From SMBSF63 sp034003545 (GTDB lineage Bacteria; Chloroflexota; Anaerolineae; Anaerolineales; Anaerolineaceae), in NCBI GenBank assembly GCA_964447155.1, contig CAYURM010000013.1, positions 1-64,000 of the forward strand: 64,000 nucleotides of DNA, read 5' to 3'. Below the pieces are notes generated by a model. It did not search any database, was not told where the DNA came from, and was given only the letters and a program-made list of their open reading frames with translations. The position numbers and the translations under genes were made by a program. Positions within the stretch are counted from its first letter, which is position 1, and each line of letters opens with the position of its first letter. Shown one piece after another: positions 1 to 8,762 of this stretch.

Positions 1-151
1 CCATTTGGCTTGCGCTCAAATCGTTCTTAATTTAATTTTCGGATAGGTTCTTAATTGATTTACACCTCTCCCCAACCCGCATGCCCAACTTGTCGATTTT
101 CATCCTCCATCCCTGCATCACTGTTTTCCTGATCCCTGTTTCCCGCGTTTC

Positions 152-215
152 ATTTGAACTTCAAATCACTTTCCGATATACTGGACGTAGCTATTCATAC
201 GCTCATTTCCGGAGG
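152..215 (+). promoter_or_regulatory. glpK promoter with overlapping palindromic operator and SD
   Basis: TTGAAC (154-159) and TATACT (177-182) are separated by 17 bases and look like a sigma-70 type promoter. A perfect 15-base palindrome, ATTTGAA-C-TTCAAAT (152-166), covers the -35 box, the usual place for a repressor site. GGAGG at 211-215 sits 5 bases before the GTG start of glycerol kinase. Upstream, GTTCTTAATT is repeated at 23-32 and 47-56. The promoter and operator roles are inferred from sequence alone. Confidence 0.6.
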
Positions 216-220
216 CAAAA

Positions 221-1717
221 GTGACGAAATTTATTGCTGCAATTGACCAGGGAACCACCAGCACCCGCTGCATGATCTTTGACCACGCCGGCCGGGTAAT
301 CGCCATCGACCAGAAAGAACATGAACAAATTTATCCCCGCCCCGGCTGGGTAGAACATGATCCCCTGGAAATATGGGAGAGCACCCAGGAAATCGTCCAG
401 GGCGCTTTGCTCAAAGCCAAACTTTCACCTGAACAGCTCGCTGCGGTCGGCATCACTGATCAACGCGAAACGACCCTGGTATGGAACAAAAACACCGGAA
501 AACCCTACTACAATGCCATCGTCTGGCAAGACACCCGCACCGACACCATCTGCAACCAGCTTGCCAAAGATGGCGGTCAGGATCGCTTCAGGAGCAAAAC
601 AGGCCTGCCTCTGGCAACCTATTTCTCCGGCCCAAAAATAAAATGGATGCTGGATAATCTCCCCGGCCTGCGCAAGGATGCCGAAAAAGGTGACGCCATC
701 TTCGGCAATATTGATTCCTGGCTCATCTGGAATCTGACTGGCGGGGTAAATGGCGGCAGACATGTCACCGACGTTTCCAATGCCTCCCGTACCCTGCTGA
801 TGAACCTGAAAACCCTTGCCTGGGATCACGACATTCTGGGTATCCTGGATATCCCCCCTGCCATGCTGCCCGAGATCCGCTCCTCGTCCGAAGTATATGG
901 CACCGCCCGCCCGCCCCTCAGAGGCGTACCGGTAGCCGGCGACCTCGGCGACCAGCAGGCAGCCCTCTTCGGCCAGGTATGCTTCGCCCCCGGCGATACA
1001 AAAAACACCTATGGCACCGGCTGCTTCCTGTTGATGAACACCGGCCCTAATATCATCTCCAGCAAAAGCGGACTGCTCACCACAGTAGGATACAAGCTGG
1101 GCGACGCCCCGGCCATGTACTGCCTGGAAGGCTCTATTGCCATTGCCGGCGCCCTGGTGCAATGGCTGCGCGACAATCTCAAGATCATCAACAGTTCCGC
1201 CGAAATCGAAACCCTTGCCAGCTCCGTCGATGACAATGGCGGCATCTTCTTTGTGCCTGCCTTCTCCGGCCTTTTCGCCCCTTACTGGCGCAGTGATGCC
1301 CGCGGTGCCATTGTCGGCATGACCCGCTACATTACCAGCGGACATATCGCCCGCGCTGCCCTCGAAGCCACCGCTTTTCAGGCGCGCGAAGTCGTTGAAG
1401 CCATGGAAAAAGACTCTGGCGTTGCCCTCTCCAGCTTGAAAGTGGATGGCGGAATGACCACGAACAACCTGCTCATGCAGTTCCAGGCAGACATTTTGAA
1501 TGTTGCTGTCGTGCGTCCCCGTGTCGCAGAAACGACCTCGCTTGGCGCAGCCTATGCTGCCGGTTTGGCTGTTGGATTTTGGCAAAACCTGGATGAACTT
1601 CGTGAGAACTGGACGCAGGGGAATAGCTGGAAACCCCGCATGAAAGAAGACAAACGCGCAAAAATGTATACCGACTGGAAGAAAGCCGTCACCCGCACCT
1701 TCGACTGGGTAGAGTAA
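221..1717 (+). CDS. glpK: glycerol kinase
   Basis: ATP-dependent phosphorylation of glycerol to sn-glycerol-3-phosphate in the cytoplasm, feeding glycolysis and phospholipid synthesis. The 498 residues match the usual GlpK length. The N-terminus has the FGGY-kinase phosphate loop DQGTTSTR (residues 9-16), followed by the GWVEHDP and TDQRET stretches typical of GlpK; the C-terminal domain has GTGCF, VDGGMT and a TSLGAAYAAG segment. The start is GTG at 221, with GGAGG 5 bases upstream. It is monocistronic: a hairpin terminator follows directly and no glpF or glpD is visible here. Regulation by the palindrome over its promoter is likely but unproven. Confidence 0.96.
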   Translation: MTKFIAAIDQGTTSTRCMIFDHAGRVIAIDQKEHEQIYPRPGWVEHDPLEIWESTQEIVQGALLKAKLSPEQLAAVGITDQRETTLVWNKNTGKPYYNAIVWQDTRTDTICNQLAKDGGQDRFRSKTGLPLATYFSGPKIKWMLDNLPGLRKDAEKGDAIFGNIDSWLIWNLTGGVNGGRHVTDVSNASRTLLMNLKTLAWDHDILGILDIPPAMLPEIRSSSEVYGTARPPLRGVPVAGDLGDQQAALFGQVCFAPGDTKNTYGTGCFLLMNTGPNIISSKSGLLTTVGYKLGDAPAMYCLEGSIAIAGALVQWLRDNLKIINSSAEIETLASSVDDNGGIFFVPAFSGLFAPYWRSDARGAIVGMTRYITSGHIARAALEATAFQAREVVEAMEKDSGVALSSLKVDGGMTTNNLLMQFQADILNVAVVRPRVAETTSLGAAYAAGLAVGFWQNLDELRENWTQGNSWKPRMKEDKRAKMYTDWKKAVTRTFDWVE

Positions 1718-1728
1718 TAATCGAATAC

Positions 1729-1774
1729 AAAGTATCCCCTCTCTTCCACTCGCGGTAGAAGGGGGATACTTTTC
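1729..1774 (+). terminator. terminator after glpK
   Basis: AAAGTATCCCC (1729-1739) pairs with GGGGATACTTT (1762-1772), with inner CTTC/GAAG pairing, and ends in a short T run. It follows the glpK stop by about 12 bases. The A run on the left means it could also work for minus-strand transcripts. Confidence 0.8.
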
Positions 1775-1869
1775 CTCAATCCTTACTTCCCTGATTGCCT
1801 GAGTGCCGGATTGACTAATTTCTTCAAAAATTATTCCTCAAAATCGCTCCACTTCCTCTTCTTCTTTGG

Positions 1870-1976
1870 TATAATTGACCGCTGTGCTGCAAAAGCAGCA
1901 GCTACTGGGGCATTCGCCCGCTACTCATAATAGAGCGAAGGTAACCTGCCAGACAGGTGAGAGGCGCTCGAAGGAT
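1870..1976 (+). promoter_or_regulatory. promoter -10 and structured leader of the L25 gene
   Basis: TATAAT lies at 1870-1875; no good -35 box is visible. The transcribed leader can fold into at least three stems: TGCTGC/GCAGCA (about 1885-1900), GGGC-ATTC-GCCC (about 1908-1919), and an outer GAGCG/CGCTC helix (1933-1937 with 1965-1969) enclosing ACCTG/CAGGT (1944-1948 with 1954-1958). The last helix ends right at the SD (AAGGA, 1971-1975). This placement would allow control of L25 translation, but that role is inference. Confidence 0.45.
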
Positions 1977-1983
1977 GGAATAG

Positions 1984-2646
1984 ATGGACAAGATTTTAAT
2001 TCAAGCTTCAAAACGCGACGTAACCGGCAAAAAGGTTGGCGCGCTGCGCCGCCAGGGCAAACTCCCCGGTGTCATGTATGGACACCACATGGATCCCACG
2101 CCGGTTATCATGGACTTGCGCGAAGTCAGCAAAGCCCTCTTCAAATTAAGTGCTTCCAGCATTGTCACTGTCGTGATGGATGGTGAAGAATTTCCCACGC
2201 TGGTTCGTGAAGAACAGCGCGACTATATTAAGAACATTCTCACCCACGTTGACTTTCAGGTCGTCTCAATGAAAGAGAAGATCCGCACACTGGTCACCGT
2301 CGAACTGATTGGCGCTTCTCCTGCGGTTAAGAACTTCAACGGCGTGGTTATTCAAAACCTCAACCAGATTGAAGTTGAGGCGCTGCCCAATGACCTGCCC
2401 GATCGCCTCGAACTGAACATCGAAACGTTGGAAGAAATTGGCTCCTCACTGCTGGTGAGTGACCTCGAAGTCTCCGAAGACGTCACCATCCTGACCAGCC
2501 TCGACGAAACCGTTGTAGTCATTGCTGGCTTTACACAGGAACTCGAAGAGGAAGAGGAAGAAGAAATCGACGAATTTGCCGAAGACGATATGGAACCTGA
2601 GATCAGCGAACAGCGCGGCAAACAGGAAGAAGAAACAGAAGAGTAA
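1984..2646 (+). CDS. rplY: 50S ribosomal protein L25 (CTC type)
   Basis: Binds 5S rRNA in the central protuberance of the large ribosomal subunit. The N-terminal L25 domain (about residues 4-92) carries the family pattern RDVTGKK, RRQGKLPGVMYG and HVDFQ; a second beta-rich domain, as in the general-stress CTC form, covers about 95-185. The last 35 residues are strongly acidic (runs of Glu), a common tail in long bacterial L25 proteins. The 220-residue length fits the CTC class. ATG at 1984 follows AAGGA. It has its own leader and terminator. Confidence 0.95.
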   Translation: MDKILIQASKRDVTGKKVGALRRQGKLPGVMYGHHMDPTPVIMDLREVSKALFKLSASSIVTVVMDGEEFPTLVREEQRDYIKNILTHVDFQVVSMKEKIRTLVTVELIGASPAVKNFNGVVIQNLNQIEVEALPNDLPDRLELNIETLEEIGSSLLVSDLEVSEDVTILTSLDETVVVIAGFTQELEEEEEEEIDEFAEDDMEPEISEQRGKQEEETEE

Positions 2647-2674
2647 ACCACTCTATCGTACCGCAAAACAAAAT

Positions 2675-2706
2675 ACCGCCCCGATATCCTCGGGGCGGTT
2701 TCATTT
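2675..2706 (+). terminator. terminator after rplY
   Basis: Perfect 10-bp stem ACCGCCCCGA (2675-2684) / TCGGGGCGGT (2690-2699), 5-base loop, then a T-rich tail. A standard intrinsic terminator. Confidence 0.88.
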
Positions 2707-2806
2707 TACAGGCATGGATGGGTGCGGCTGCGCTTAAGAAAGTTTTTTTGATCATACCGGCGATCTCATCACACACCAGGCATGTCTTCCGCCAAAAAGG
2801 CTGAGA

Positions 2807-3448
2807 TCAGAGCGTATCTTCCAGTCCTAAAACCTGTAAAAGTTCAACCGTCATCCGCGCAGTTGCCCCCCACAAAATTTCACCCACATACGGATGATAA
2901 TAAATCACTTCATGAGCCTGTCCATCAGCAGCATAATACGGACGCACTTCCCGATGCTGTGCATTCGCCAGCCACCCCAGCGGAATCGTGAAAACACGAC
3001 TCACTTCATATAAAGACAACTTCACATCAAATGATTTTATAATCCGGCCTACAATGGGCCTGATCATATAATTGCTTACCGACGGCATATCATTCAACAT
3101 CCCCAAAATCCGTACATCTTCGGCACGCAAACCAATCTCCTCCCAGGTCTCGCGCAGTGCCGTTTGCACCAGGTTTTCATCGTCGGCTTCATGCGCCCCG
3201 CCAGGGAAAGAAACCTGCCCTTTGTGATGAGGCACCTCATCTGTGCGCCGGGTAAACAGTAGATTCCATTCTCCATTCTGACATAACAGCGGTACAAGTA
3301 CAGCGGCACTACGTCTCGCAGCATCCTGCGACTGCTGTGCACGCATCACCGTGCGCGCCGCCAATCGTTCCACAATCTCCGCTTCTGTAATCATCTTGCT
3401 ATTACACCGCGCAGCGGCCATTAATCCACTATCAAATCCCTGCCACAT
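2807..3448 (-). CDS. Nudix hydrolase, CoA pyrophosphatase type
   Basis: Likely cleaves the pyrophosphate bond of coenzyme A or related nucleotides. The UPF0035 signature is seen: LLFTRRTDEVPHHKGQVSFP followed by PGG, then the Nudix box with RETWEEIGL supplying the metal-binding glutamates. The length of about 200 residues is normal. The start is uncertain: ATG at 3448 has a weak upstream purine run, while ATG at 3394 (MITEAE) gives a length closer to many family members. It is the last gene of a probable unit with mnmA and the 89-residue membrane protein on the same strand. Confidence 0.88.
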   Translation of the reverse strand: MWQGFDSGLMAAARCNSKMITEAEIVERLAARTVMRAQQSQDAARRSAAVLVPLLCQNGEWNLLFTRRTDEVPHHKGQVSFPGGAHEADDENLVQTALRETWEEIGLRAEDVRILGMLNDMPSVSNYMIRPIVGRIIKSFDVKLSLYEVSRVFTIPLGWLANAQHREVRPYYAADGQAHEVIYYHPYVGEILWGATARMTVELLQVLGLEDTL

Positions 3449-3517
3449 TTTCAAACCCTGCCTTCAACCAGTATATAGAGTATTATACTCATTAATGTCA
3501 TGTATTTATAATACAAC

Positions 3518-3787
3518 TCAGTCTTCATCAGTGCGAATTTGACTCAACCAGTGTCCCAGAAACAAGACCAGCATTGCTCCGAAAAGATCAAATCCAACCA
3601 GCAGCGAACCAACCCTCAGGAAATCAATTTTCAGTGATGTCCCCAAAATCTGTGCACCCCAAAATCCGATCCAACTCAACACCAGATAAAGCACAATCCT
3701 GCCAAGCTTGCCGCCCTTCCATAAATGGAAAGCAAATCCTGCCAAGCTGCTCAGCACAAATCCCAAAAAATATGATGCAATTGTCAT
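3518..3787 (-). CDS. small membrane protein, unknown function
   Basis: 89 residues with about three hydrophobic segments (near residues 3-22, 30-48 and 58-82) separated by short charged loops (WKGGK; the C-terminus ends QIRTDED). I do not recognise the family. It begins 15 bases after the mnmA stop on the same strand and is followed by the CoA pyrophosphatase gene, so it is probably co-transcribed with both. Codon use looks like its neighbours, supporting a real gene. Confidence 0.7.
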   Translation of the reverse strand: MTIASYFLGFVLSSLAGFAFHLWKGGKLGRIVLYLVLSWIGFWGAQILGTSLKIDFLRVGSLLVGFDLFGAMLVLFLGHWLSQIRTDED

Positions 3788-3802
3788 AGCCTGATCCCTT
3801 CC

Positions 3803-4870
3803 CTAATTCCGGCCTGCAAGTTGAATGATCCCGCCGCCCAACACCTCATCATCCTGGTAAAACACCGCCACCTGTCCGGGAGTGATGTCTGCCTGTGCTG
3901 CTTCAAGCCGGACATGCACCTGCCCGCTTTCCAACACTTGCAACTGCCCCCACACCAGCGGCGACCGGTAACGGATTTTTACCTGTGCCCGCAAAACTTC
4001 CCGCGGGGGGCTGCCCTGAATCCAGTTCACCCGCCCCGCCACAAAACCTGTTTTCCCCAATGCAGCTTTCTCAGCCACAACCAGTTGATTGGCAGCAATA
4101 TCTTTTTTCACCACATACACCGGCTGTACAGTGGAAATACCCAGTCCCTTCCGCTGTCCGATCGTATAAAAAGGCAGACCCTGATGCTCACCCAACACGT
4201 CACCCGACAGGCTCACGATCTCCCCCGGCCGGATCTTATCCGCGGCATTTTCCCGGATGAATTGCCGGTAATCGCCGTCAGGCAGAAAGCACAAGTCCTG
4301 ACTTTCCGAACGTTCGGCAGCCTCCAGGCCAAAACGCCGGGCAATCGCCCGGATCTCCGATTTTGTATAGCCGCCAATCGGCAGCAAGGTCCGTAAGAGT
4401 TCACGCTGCCCCAGAAAGGCCAGCATATACGCCTGATCCTTGCCTTCGTCATGCCCACGCAGCAAATGCACAACGCCAGAATCGTCCTGTTCCAGCCGCG
4501 CATAATGCCCAGTCGCCACATAATCAATTTTTTGGCTTGCCGCATAGGAAAGCATGCTCTCCCACTTTACCGCGCGATTGCAGCCCACACAAGGGCTTGG
4601 GGTGACACCTTCCAGATAACTCTGCACAAAGGACTGCACGACATGCTCATGGAAATACTCCCGCGCATCCATTACAGCAAAAGGAATCCCCAATTGCTCA
4701 GCCACTTGCCGTGCCTGCTCAACTGACTCGGATTTTTCCGCGACACCCTGCCCCTGCTGCCATAAATGCAGGGAAACGCCAACCACATCAAATCCCTGTT
4801 CAAGCAAAATTGCCGCAGCAGCCGAACTGTCGACCCCGCCGCTCATCGCGACCGCAACACTGGACATCAT
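3803..4870 (-). CDS. mnmA: tRNA-specific 2-thiouridylase MnmA
   Basis: Installs sulfur at C2 of wobble uridine 34 in tRNA-Lys, -Glu and -Gln, using ATP and persulfide sulfur. The PP-loop SGGVDSS is at the N-terminus; the two catalytic cysteines lie in PCVGCN and SQDLCFLPDGDY; the C-terminal half has YTIGQRKGLGI, typical of MnmA. The length of 355 residues is normal. Two start codons stand side by side (4870 and 4867) behind AAGGAAGG; 4867 has the better spacing. It is the first gene of a three-gene minus-strand unit. Confidence 0.96.
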   Translation of the reverse strand: MMSSVAVAMSGGVDSSAAAAILLEQGFDVVGVSLHLWQQGQGVAEKSESVEQARQVAEQLGIPFAVMDAREYFHEHVVQSFVQSYLEGVTPSPCVGCNRAVKWESMLSYAASQKIDYVATGHYARLEQDDSGVVHLLRGHDEGKDQAYMLAFLGQRELLRTLLPIGGYTKSEIRAIARRFGLEAAERSESQDLCFLPDGDYRQFIRENAADKIRPGEIVSLSGDVLGEHQGLPFYTIGQRKGLGISTVQPVYVVKKDIAANQLVVAEKAALGKTGFVAGRVNWIQGSPPREVLRAQVKIRYRSPLVWGQLQVLESGQVHVRLEAAQADITPGQVAVFYQDDEVLGGGIIQLAGRN

Positions 4871-5312
4871 TCCTTCCTTTTCTATCGGATTGAGCCATTA
4901 TAGCACGCCTGCCGGTCCAATCTCGATCCTTTTCATCCAAAAGAAGCGCTGAAATATTGCAGCGAACCATCTGCCAGTCAAAGCGCAGGCTGGGCTTGCC
5001 GAAGCAGCCGAAAAACCACTGCTCGTAGACCTGATAAACCCATCACAATAACAAAATCAACAGACTTTAAGGACAACCCCGTCCGCAGCGGCACCGCAGA
5101 ATATCCAGTAAGGGACTGGGTACGTTGCCAATCCTCAACTTCACTACCAGCAAACCTTTATTCCGAAGTCTGGCCTTCAAGTACACCCAGATGGATCATA
5201 ATTTTGAAACGAATGCCAAAATACTTGCCTTTGGATGAAGTGAAGAATCCACCAACCTGATATAATACTTTCATCACTATTACTGAATTCCCTATCATTT
5301 TCCGGAGGATCG
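4871..5312. other. intergenic region without recognised gene
   Basis: About 440 bases between the divergent mnmA and phosphohexomutase genes. No open frame with credible start, SD and codon use was found. It includes TATAAT at 5261-5266, probably the -10 of the phosphohexomutase gene, without a clear -35, and the SD GGAGG just before 5313. The region around 5090-5240 reads like diverged coding DNA in places, but no family could be named. Confidence 0.5.
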
Positions 5313-6734
5313 ATGACCTACAAAATTATATTTGGCACAGATGGCTGGCGGGCGCAAATTGCTGCTGGCTACACATTCGACAACGTCCGTCGTTGCGCGC
5401 AGGGCTTCGCAAACTACTATCTCGAACAGGGCAAAGCTGGCGAAGCCATCGTGATCGGCTACGACAAACGCTTCGCGTCCGAGTATTTCGCCAGGGCTGC
5501 CGCCGAAGTCATGGTAGGAAATGGCTTCCGCGTCTTCCTTACGGACAGCGCCACGCCCACCCCGGTCATCTCATTCGCCGTGCCACAACAAGGCGCCGTG
5601 GGCGGGATCAATATCACCGCCTCACACAACCCCCCCACAGATAACGGTTTCAAGGTACGTGATGAGAACGGCGGCGCAATTCCGCCTAAAGGCCTCAAGA
5701 AAATCGAGAGTCTCATACCGAACGACACAGCCGACATCAAAATGATGCCAGCGGATCAAGCCACTGAAAAAGGGCTTCTCTCTCTCTTTGATGCAAAACC
5801 AGCTTACATGGCAAGCCTCAAGGATAAAGTAGATTTGCAAGCTATCCGCGATGCGGGGCTAAAAATCGTTGTCGACCCCATGTGGGGCAACGGCGCTGGC
5901 TGGTTCCCTGAAATCATCGGCGGCGGCAAGACCGAAATCATCGAAATCCACAACACCCGCAATCCCCTGTTCCCCGAAATGATCCGCCCCGAACCCATCC
6001 AGCCCAATATTGATGTGGGCCTGCAAACCACCATTGACGAAAACGCAGATGTGCTCCTCATCATGGACGGTGACGCAGATCGCTGCGGGATGGGAGACGA
6101 GAACGGCATGTTCATCAACCAGCTTCGGGTTTATGCCCTCCTTGCCTACTACTTCCTCGAAATCCGTCAGGAACGGGGCACCATCGTCAAGACCCTTTCC
6201 ACCACCAGCATGCTTAACATCCTCGGTGAACAGTACAACGTTCCCGTTGTCGAGACGGGCGTGGGCTTTAAGTATGTGGCACCCAAAATGATGGAAACCA
6301 ACGCCATGATCGGTGGCGAAGAGTCCGGCGGGTACGCCTTCCGAAACCATGTGCCGGAACGCGACGGCATTCTTGGCGGACTGTACTTCCTCGATCTGAT
6401 GGTGCGCACCGGAAAGAAACCCTCCGAACTGCTCAAAGTCCTCTTTGACAAAGTTGGCGAACATTTCTATGACCGGATCGATACCCGTTTCACCGGCGAC
6501 AAACAGGCCAGAATCGATCGCATTCTTGCCGCTGACCCCGAAACCATCGGTGGGCTCAAAGTTCTCAGCCTGGACACCACGGATGGCTTCAAATTCAATC
6601 TTGAAGATGGCGGCTGGCTTCTCATCCGTTTCTCCGGCACCGAACCTGTCATCCGCGTCTACTGTGAAACCACCCACCAGGACTGTGTCCAGGCCATCCT
6701 CAAGGACGGTCTGCGCATCGCCGGGATTGAATGA
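5313..6734 (+). CDS. phosphoglucomutase/phosphomannomutase family protein
   Basis: Alpha-D-phosphohexomutase that interconverts hexose 1- and 6-phosphates, supplying sugar nucleotides for wall and surface glycans. All four family loops are present: the phosphoserine loop TASHNP (Ser104), metal-binding DGDADR, sugar-binding GEESGG, and the phosphate-binding RFSGTEP near the C-terminus. The 473 residues fit. ATG at 5313 has SD CGGAGG 6-7 bases upstream. Its stop overlaps the tatD start by 4 bases (ATGA), so the two are translationally coupled. Whether glucose or mannose is preferred cannot be read. Confidence 0.93.
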   Translation: MTYKIIFGTDGWRAQIAAGYTFDNVRRCAQGFANYYLEQGKAGEAIVIGYDKRFASEYFARAAAEVMVGNGFRVFLTDSATPTPVISFAVPQQGAVGGINITASHNPPTDNGFKVRDENGGAIPPKGLKKIESLIPNDTADIKMMPADQATEKGLLSLFDAKPAYMASLKDKVDLQAIRDAGLKIVVDPMWGNGAGWFPEIIGGGKTEIIEIHNTRNPLFPEMIRPEPIQPNIDVGLQTTIDENADVLLIMDGDADRCGMGDENGMFINQLRVYALLAYYFLEIRQERGTIVKTLSTTSMLNILGEQYNVPVVETGVGFKYVAPKMMETNAMIGGEESGGYAFRNHVPERDGILGGLYFLDLMVRTGKKPSELLKVLFDKVGEHFYDRIDTRFTGDKQARIDRILAADPETIGGLKVLSLDTTDGFKFNLEDGGWLLIRFSGTEPVIRVYCETTHQDCVQAILKDGLRIAGIE

Positions 6735-7537
6735 CCGCTGCCCTAACCGATACGCACTGCCACCTCTATTTCCGGGACTTTAATGAAGACCTGGCAGAGG
6801 TATTAAATCGAGCCTGGGATCAGGGTGTGCAACGCATCCTTATCCCGGGCATTGATCTGGCTACCAGCCGGCAGGCCGTCGCTCTTGCTGAAAACCATCC
6901 CAACCTGTACGCCGCGGTTGGGATCCACCCCAATGATTCGCTTGCCTGGGACGATACCACCGCTGACCAGTTGCGGGAGCTTGCCGCCCATCCAAAAACC
7001 CTTGCCATCGGCGAAATCGGTTTGGACTTCTACCGCGACCGCGCACCCAAAACGCACCAGATCGAAGTATTTAAAGCCCAGCTTGCCCTCGCCGCCGAAT
7101 GCAGCCTGCCTGTCGTCATTCACAATCGTCAGGCCATTGCAGCCGTGTGGCCCATCCTGCAAGCCTGGCAGGAACAGCTTGCCGCAGCAGGCTCGCCGCT
7201 TGCCGCCCGCCCCGGCGTCCTGCACTCGTTTGATGAATCATTCCGATGGGCCGAAAAAGCCATCAGTAGCAATTTTTACATTGGCATCTCCGGCCCGGTG
7301 ACCTTTCGAAAAGCGACAGAAAAACATGAGTTGGTGCAGCATATCCCGCTCACCAGCCTGCTCATCGAAACCGATGCCCCCTTCCTCACCCCGCATCCTT
7401 TCCGCGGGCGGCGCAATGAACCCGCTTACACCAGCTACATCGCTGAGAAAATCGCCACATTGAAAAACATCGCAATAAACGAAGTGCAGCAACAAACTTA
7501 TGAAAATGCAGCCGCCCTGTTTGGCTGGCCGCCTTAA
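6731..7537 (+). CDS. TatD family metal-dependent hydrolase
   Basis: TatD-type deoxyribonuclease of the amidohydrolase superfamily. Metal ligands are visible as DTHCHL (residues 7-12), GEIGLDFYR, PVVIHNR, LHSF and ETDAPFL. The 268 residues match the family. The gene overlaps the upstream phosphohexomutase by 4 bases and ends 3 bases before a hairpin that can terminate both strands. Known members act in DNA repair or degradation; the substrate here is not shown by the sequence. Confidence 0.92.
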   Translation: MTAALTDTHCHLYFRDFNEDLAEVLNRAWDQGVQRILIPGIDLATSRQAVALAENHPNLYAAVGIHPNDSLAWDDTTADQLRELAAHPKTLAIGEIGLDFYRDRAPKTHQIEVFKAQLALAAECSLPVVIHNRQAIAAVWPILQAWQEQLAAAGSPLAARPGVLHSFDESFRWAEKAISSNFYIGISGPVTFRKATEKHELVQHIPLTSLLIETDAPFLTPHPFRGRRNEPAYTSYIAEKIATLKNIAINEVQQQTYENAAALFGWPP

Positions 7538-7539
7538 TC

Positions 7540-7567
7540 AAAAAAAATACCGCTCAATGAGCGGTAT
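7540..7567 (-). terminator. terminator of tRNA-Leu, also able to serve tatD
   Basis: ATACCGCTC (7547-7555) pairs perfectly with GAGCGGTAT (7559-7567), loop AAT. On the minus strand it is followed by eight T residues, the expected end of the tRNA-Leu transcript. Confidence 0.85.
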
Positions 7568-7571
7568 CGAG

Positions 7572-7653
7572 TGCGCTGGGAGGGAATCGAACCCTCACGC
7601 CTTTCGGCACGTGGCCCTCAACCACGCCTGTCTGCCAGTTCCAGCACCAGCGC
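7572..7653 (-). tRNA. tRNA-Leu (anticodon GAG)
   Basis: 82 bases. On the minus strand the acceptor stem GCGCTGG pairs with CCAGCGC, with discriminator A at 7572. The anticodon stem CGTGG/CCACG encloses loop TTGAGGG, giving anticodon GAG for CUC/CUU. There is a long class II variable arm (TGCC-GAAA-GGC), and the T arm is GAGGG-TTCGATT-CCCTC. The 3' CCA is not encoded. It is followed by a terminator on the minus strand. Confidence 0.95.
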
Positions 7654-7740
7654 AACAACATGGCAATTATAATCGGCTATCGATGATTGTCAAGTGTTCA
7701 TCTGGTTTTATCATTTTTTGAAAAAAATACAGGAGTGAGT

Positions 7741-8748
7741 ATGGCAATCGTAATCGACGCAATGGGCAGCGACACCTACCCCGACCCCGAGATTCAAGCC
7801 GCAGTAGACGCCGCCCGCATCATCAAAGATGAGGTCATCCTCGTCGGGCACGAAGACTTGTTGAAAGACAAGCTGGCGAAGATCAACACAGACAACCAGC
7901 CCGTGCGCATTGTCCACGCCCCGGACGTATTGGAAATGCACGATAAACCAGTTGCCGCTGCCCGCAAGAAACCGCTCAATTCCATGGCCGTGGGCATGGA
8001 ACTCGTCAAAACCGGCGAAGCCCAGGCATTCGTCACTGCCGGCAATACCGGCGGCGCCATGTTCAACGGCCTGCGCACCCTGGGACGCATCAAGGGCGTC
8101 CAGCGCCCTGGTCTCACCACCATTTTCCCAGTCAAAACCGGCTTCGCCGTCGTACTCGACATCGGCGCCAATGCCGACTGCCGCCCTGAATTTCTCCAGC
8201 AGTTCGCCATTATGGGCAGTGTCTACGCTGAAAAAGCACTGGGAATACCCAATCCGGCCGTCGGTCTGCTCTCCAATGGAGAAGAAGAAGGTAAAGGTAA
8301 TCAACTTACCAAAGACACCTACCCTCTCCTGCAAAACTGCGGCATCAATTTTGCAGGCAATGTTGAACCCAAAGAATTTGTGGCTGGCAAGGTAGCTGTA
8401 CTCGTCACCGATGGCTTCTCCGGCAATGTCCTGCTCAAAACCAGCGAAGCCGTTGCAGGGCTGCTGCTCAGCATTCTCAAAGAATCATTGATGAGTTCCC
8501 CTATCACCAAACTGGGCGCTTTGCTGGCAAAACCGGCCTTCAAAAAAGTCAAACAAGCCATGGACCCGTCAGATATTGGTGCTGCCCCGCTGCTCGGCAT
8601 TGATGGCCTGGTCTTCATCGGCCATGGCCGCTCAGACGCCCGCGCTCTCACCAGTGCTGTTGTGCGCGCCCACCAGGCCGTTCAGGCAGACTTGCTGGAA
8701 GCCATCCGCATTGCCATCCAGACCCGCCTCACCGAAACCAACGATTAA
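7741..8748 (+). CDS. plsX: phosphate acyltransferase PlsX
   Basis: Converts acyl-ACP to acyl-phosphate for glycerol-3-phosphate acylation by PlsY. The ATG at 7741 (AIVIDAMGSD) is chosen because AGGAG stands 8 bases upstream and the family start motif follows at once; an upstream in-frame codon is not needed. Other PlsX signatures are TAGNTGG, LDIGAN, GNVEPKE and DGFSGNVLLKT. 335 residues, normal. It stands apart from fabD/acpP genes, which are not in the window, and is followed after 14 bases by a NERD-like membrane protein. Confidence 0.95.
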   Translation: MAIVIDAMGSDTYPDPEIQAAVDAARIIKDEVILVGHEDLLKDKLAKINTDNQPVRIVHAPDVLEMHDKPVAAARKKPLNSMAVGMELVKTGEAQAFVTAGNTGGAMFNGLRTLGRIKGVQRPGLTTIFPVKTGFAVVLDIGANADCRPEFLQQFAIMGSVYAEKALGIPNPAVGLLSNGEEEGKGNQLTKDTYPLLQNCGINFAGNVEPKEFVAGKVAVLVTDGFSGNVLLKTSEAVAGLLLSILKESLMSSPITKLGALLAKPAFKKVKQAMDPSDIGAAPLLGIDGLVFIGHGRSDARALTSAVVRAHQAVQADLLEAIRIAIQTRLTETND

Positions 8749-8762
8749 TAAAAGGATATGAC

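Noticed and set aside
425..1585. 386-residue open frame opposite glpK
   Set aside because: Antisense shadow of a well-supported gene with no family resemblance and no SD.
4871..5312. Possible insertion sequence remnant before the phosphohexomutase gene
   Set aside because: No inverted repeats, transposase motif or target duplication could be seen.
5859..6677. 272-residue open frame opposite the phosphohexomutase gene
   Set aside because: Antisense shadow; the plus-strand gene has all four catalytic loops.
7500..7721. 73-residue frame across the tRNA-Leu gene
   Set aside because: The peptide GRESNPHAFRH is a well-known spurious translation of a tRNA T arm.
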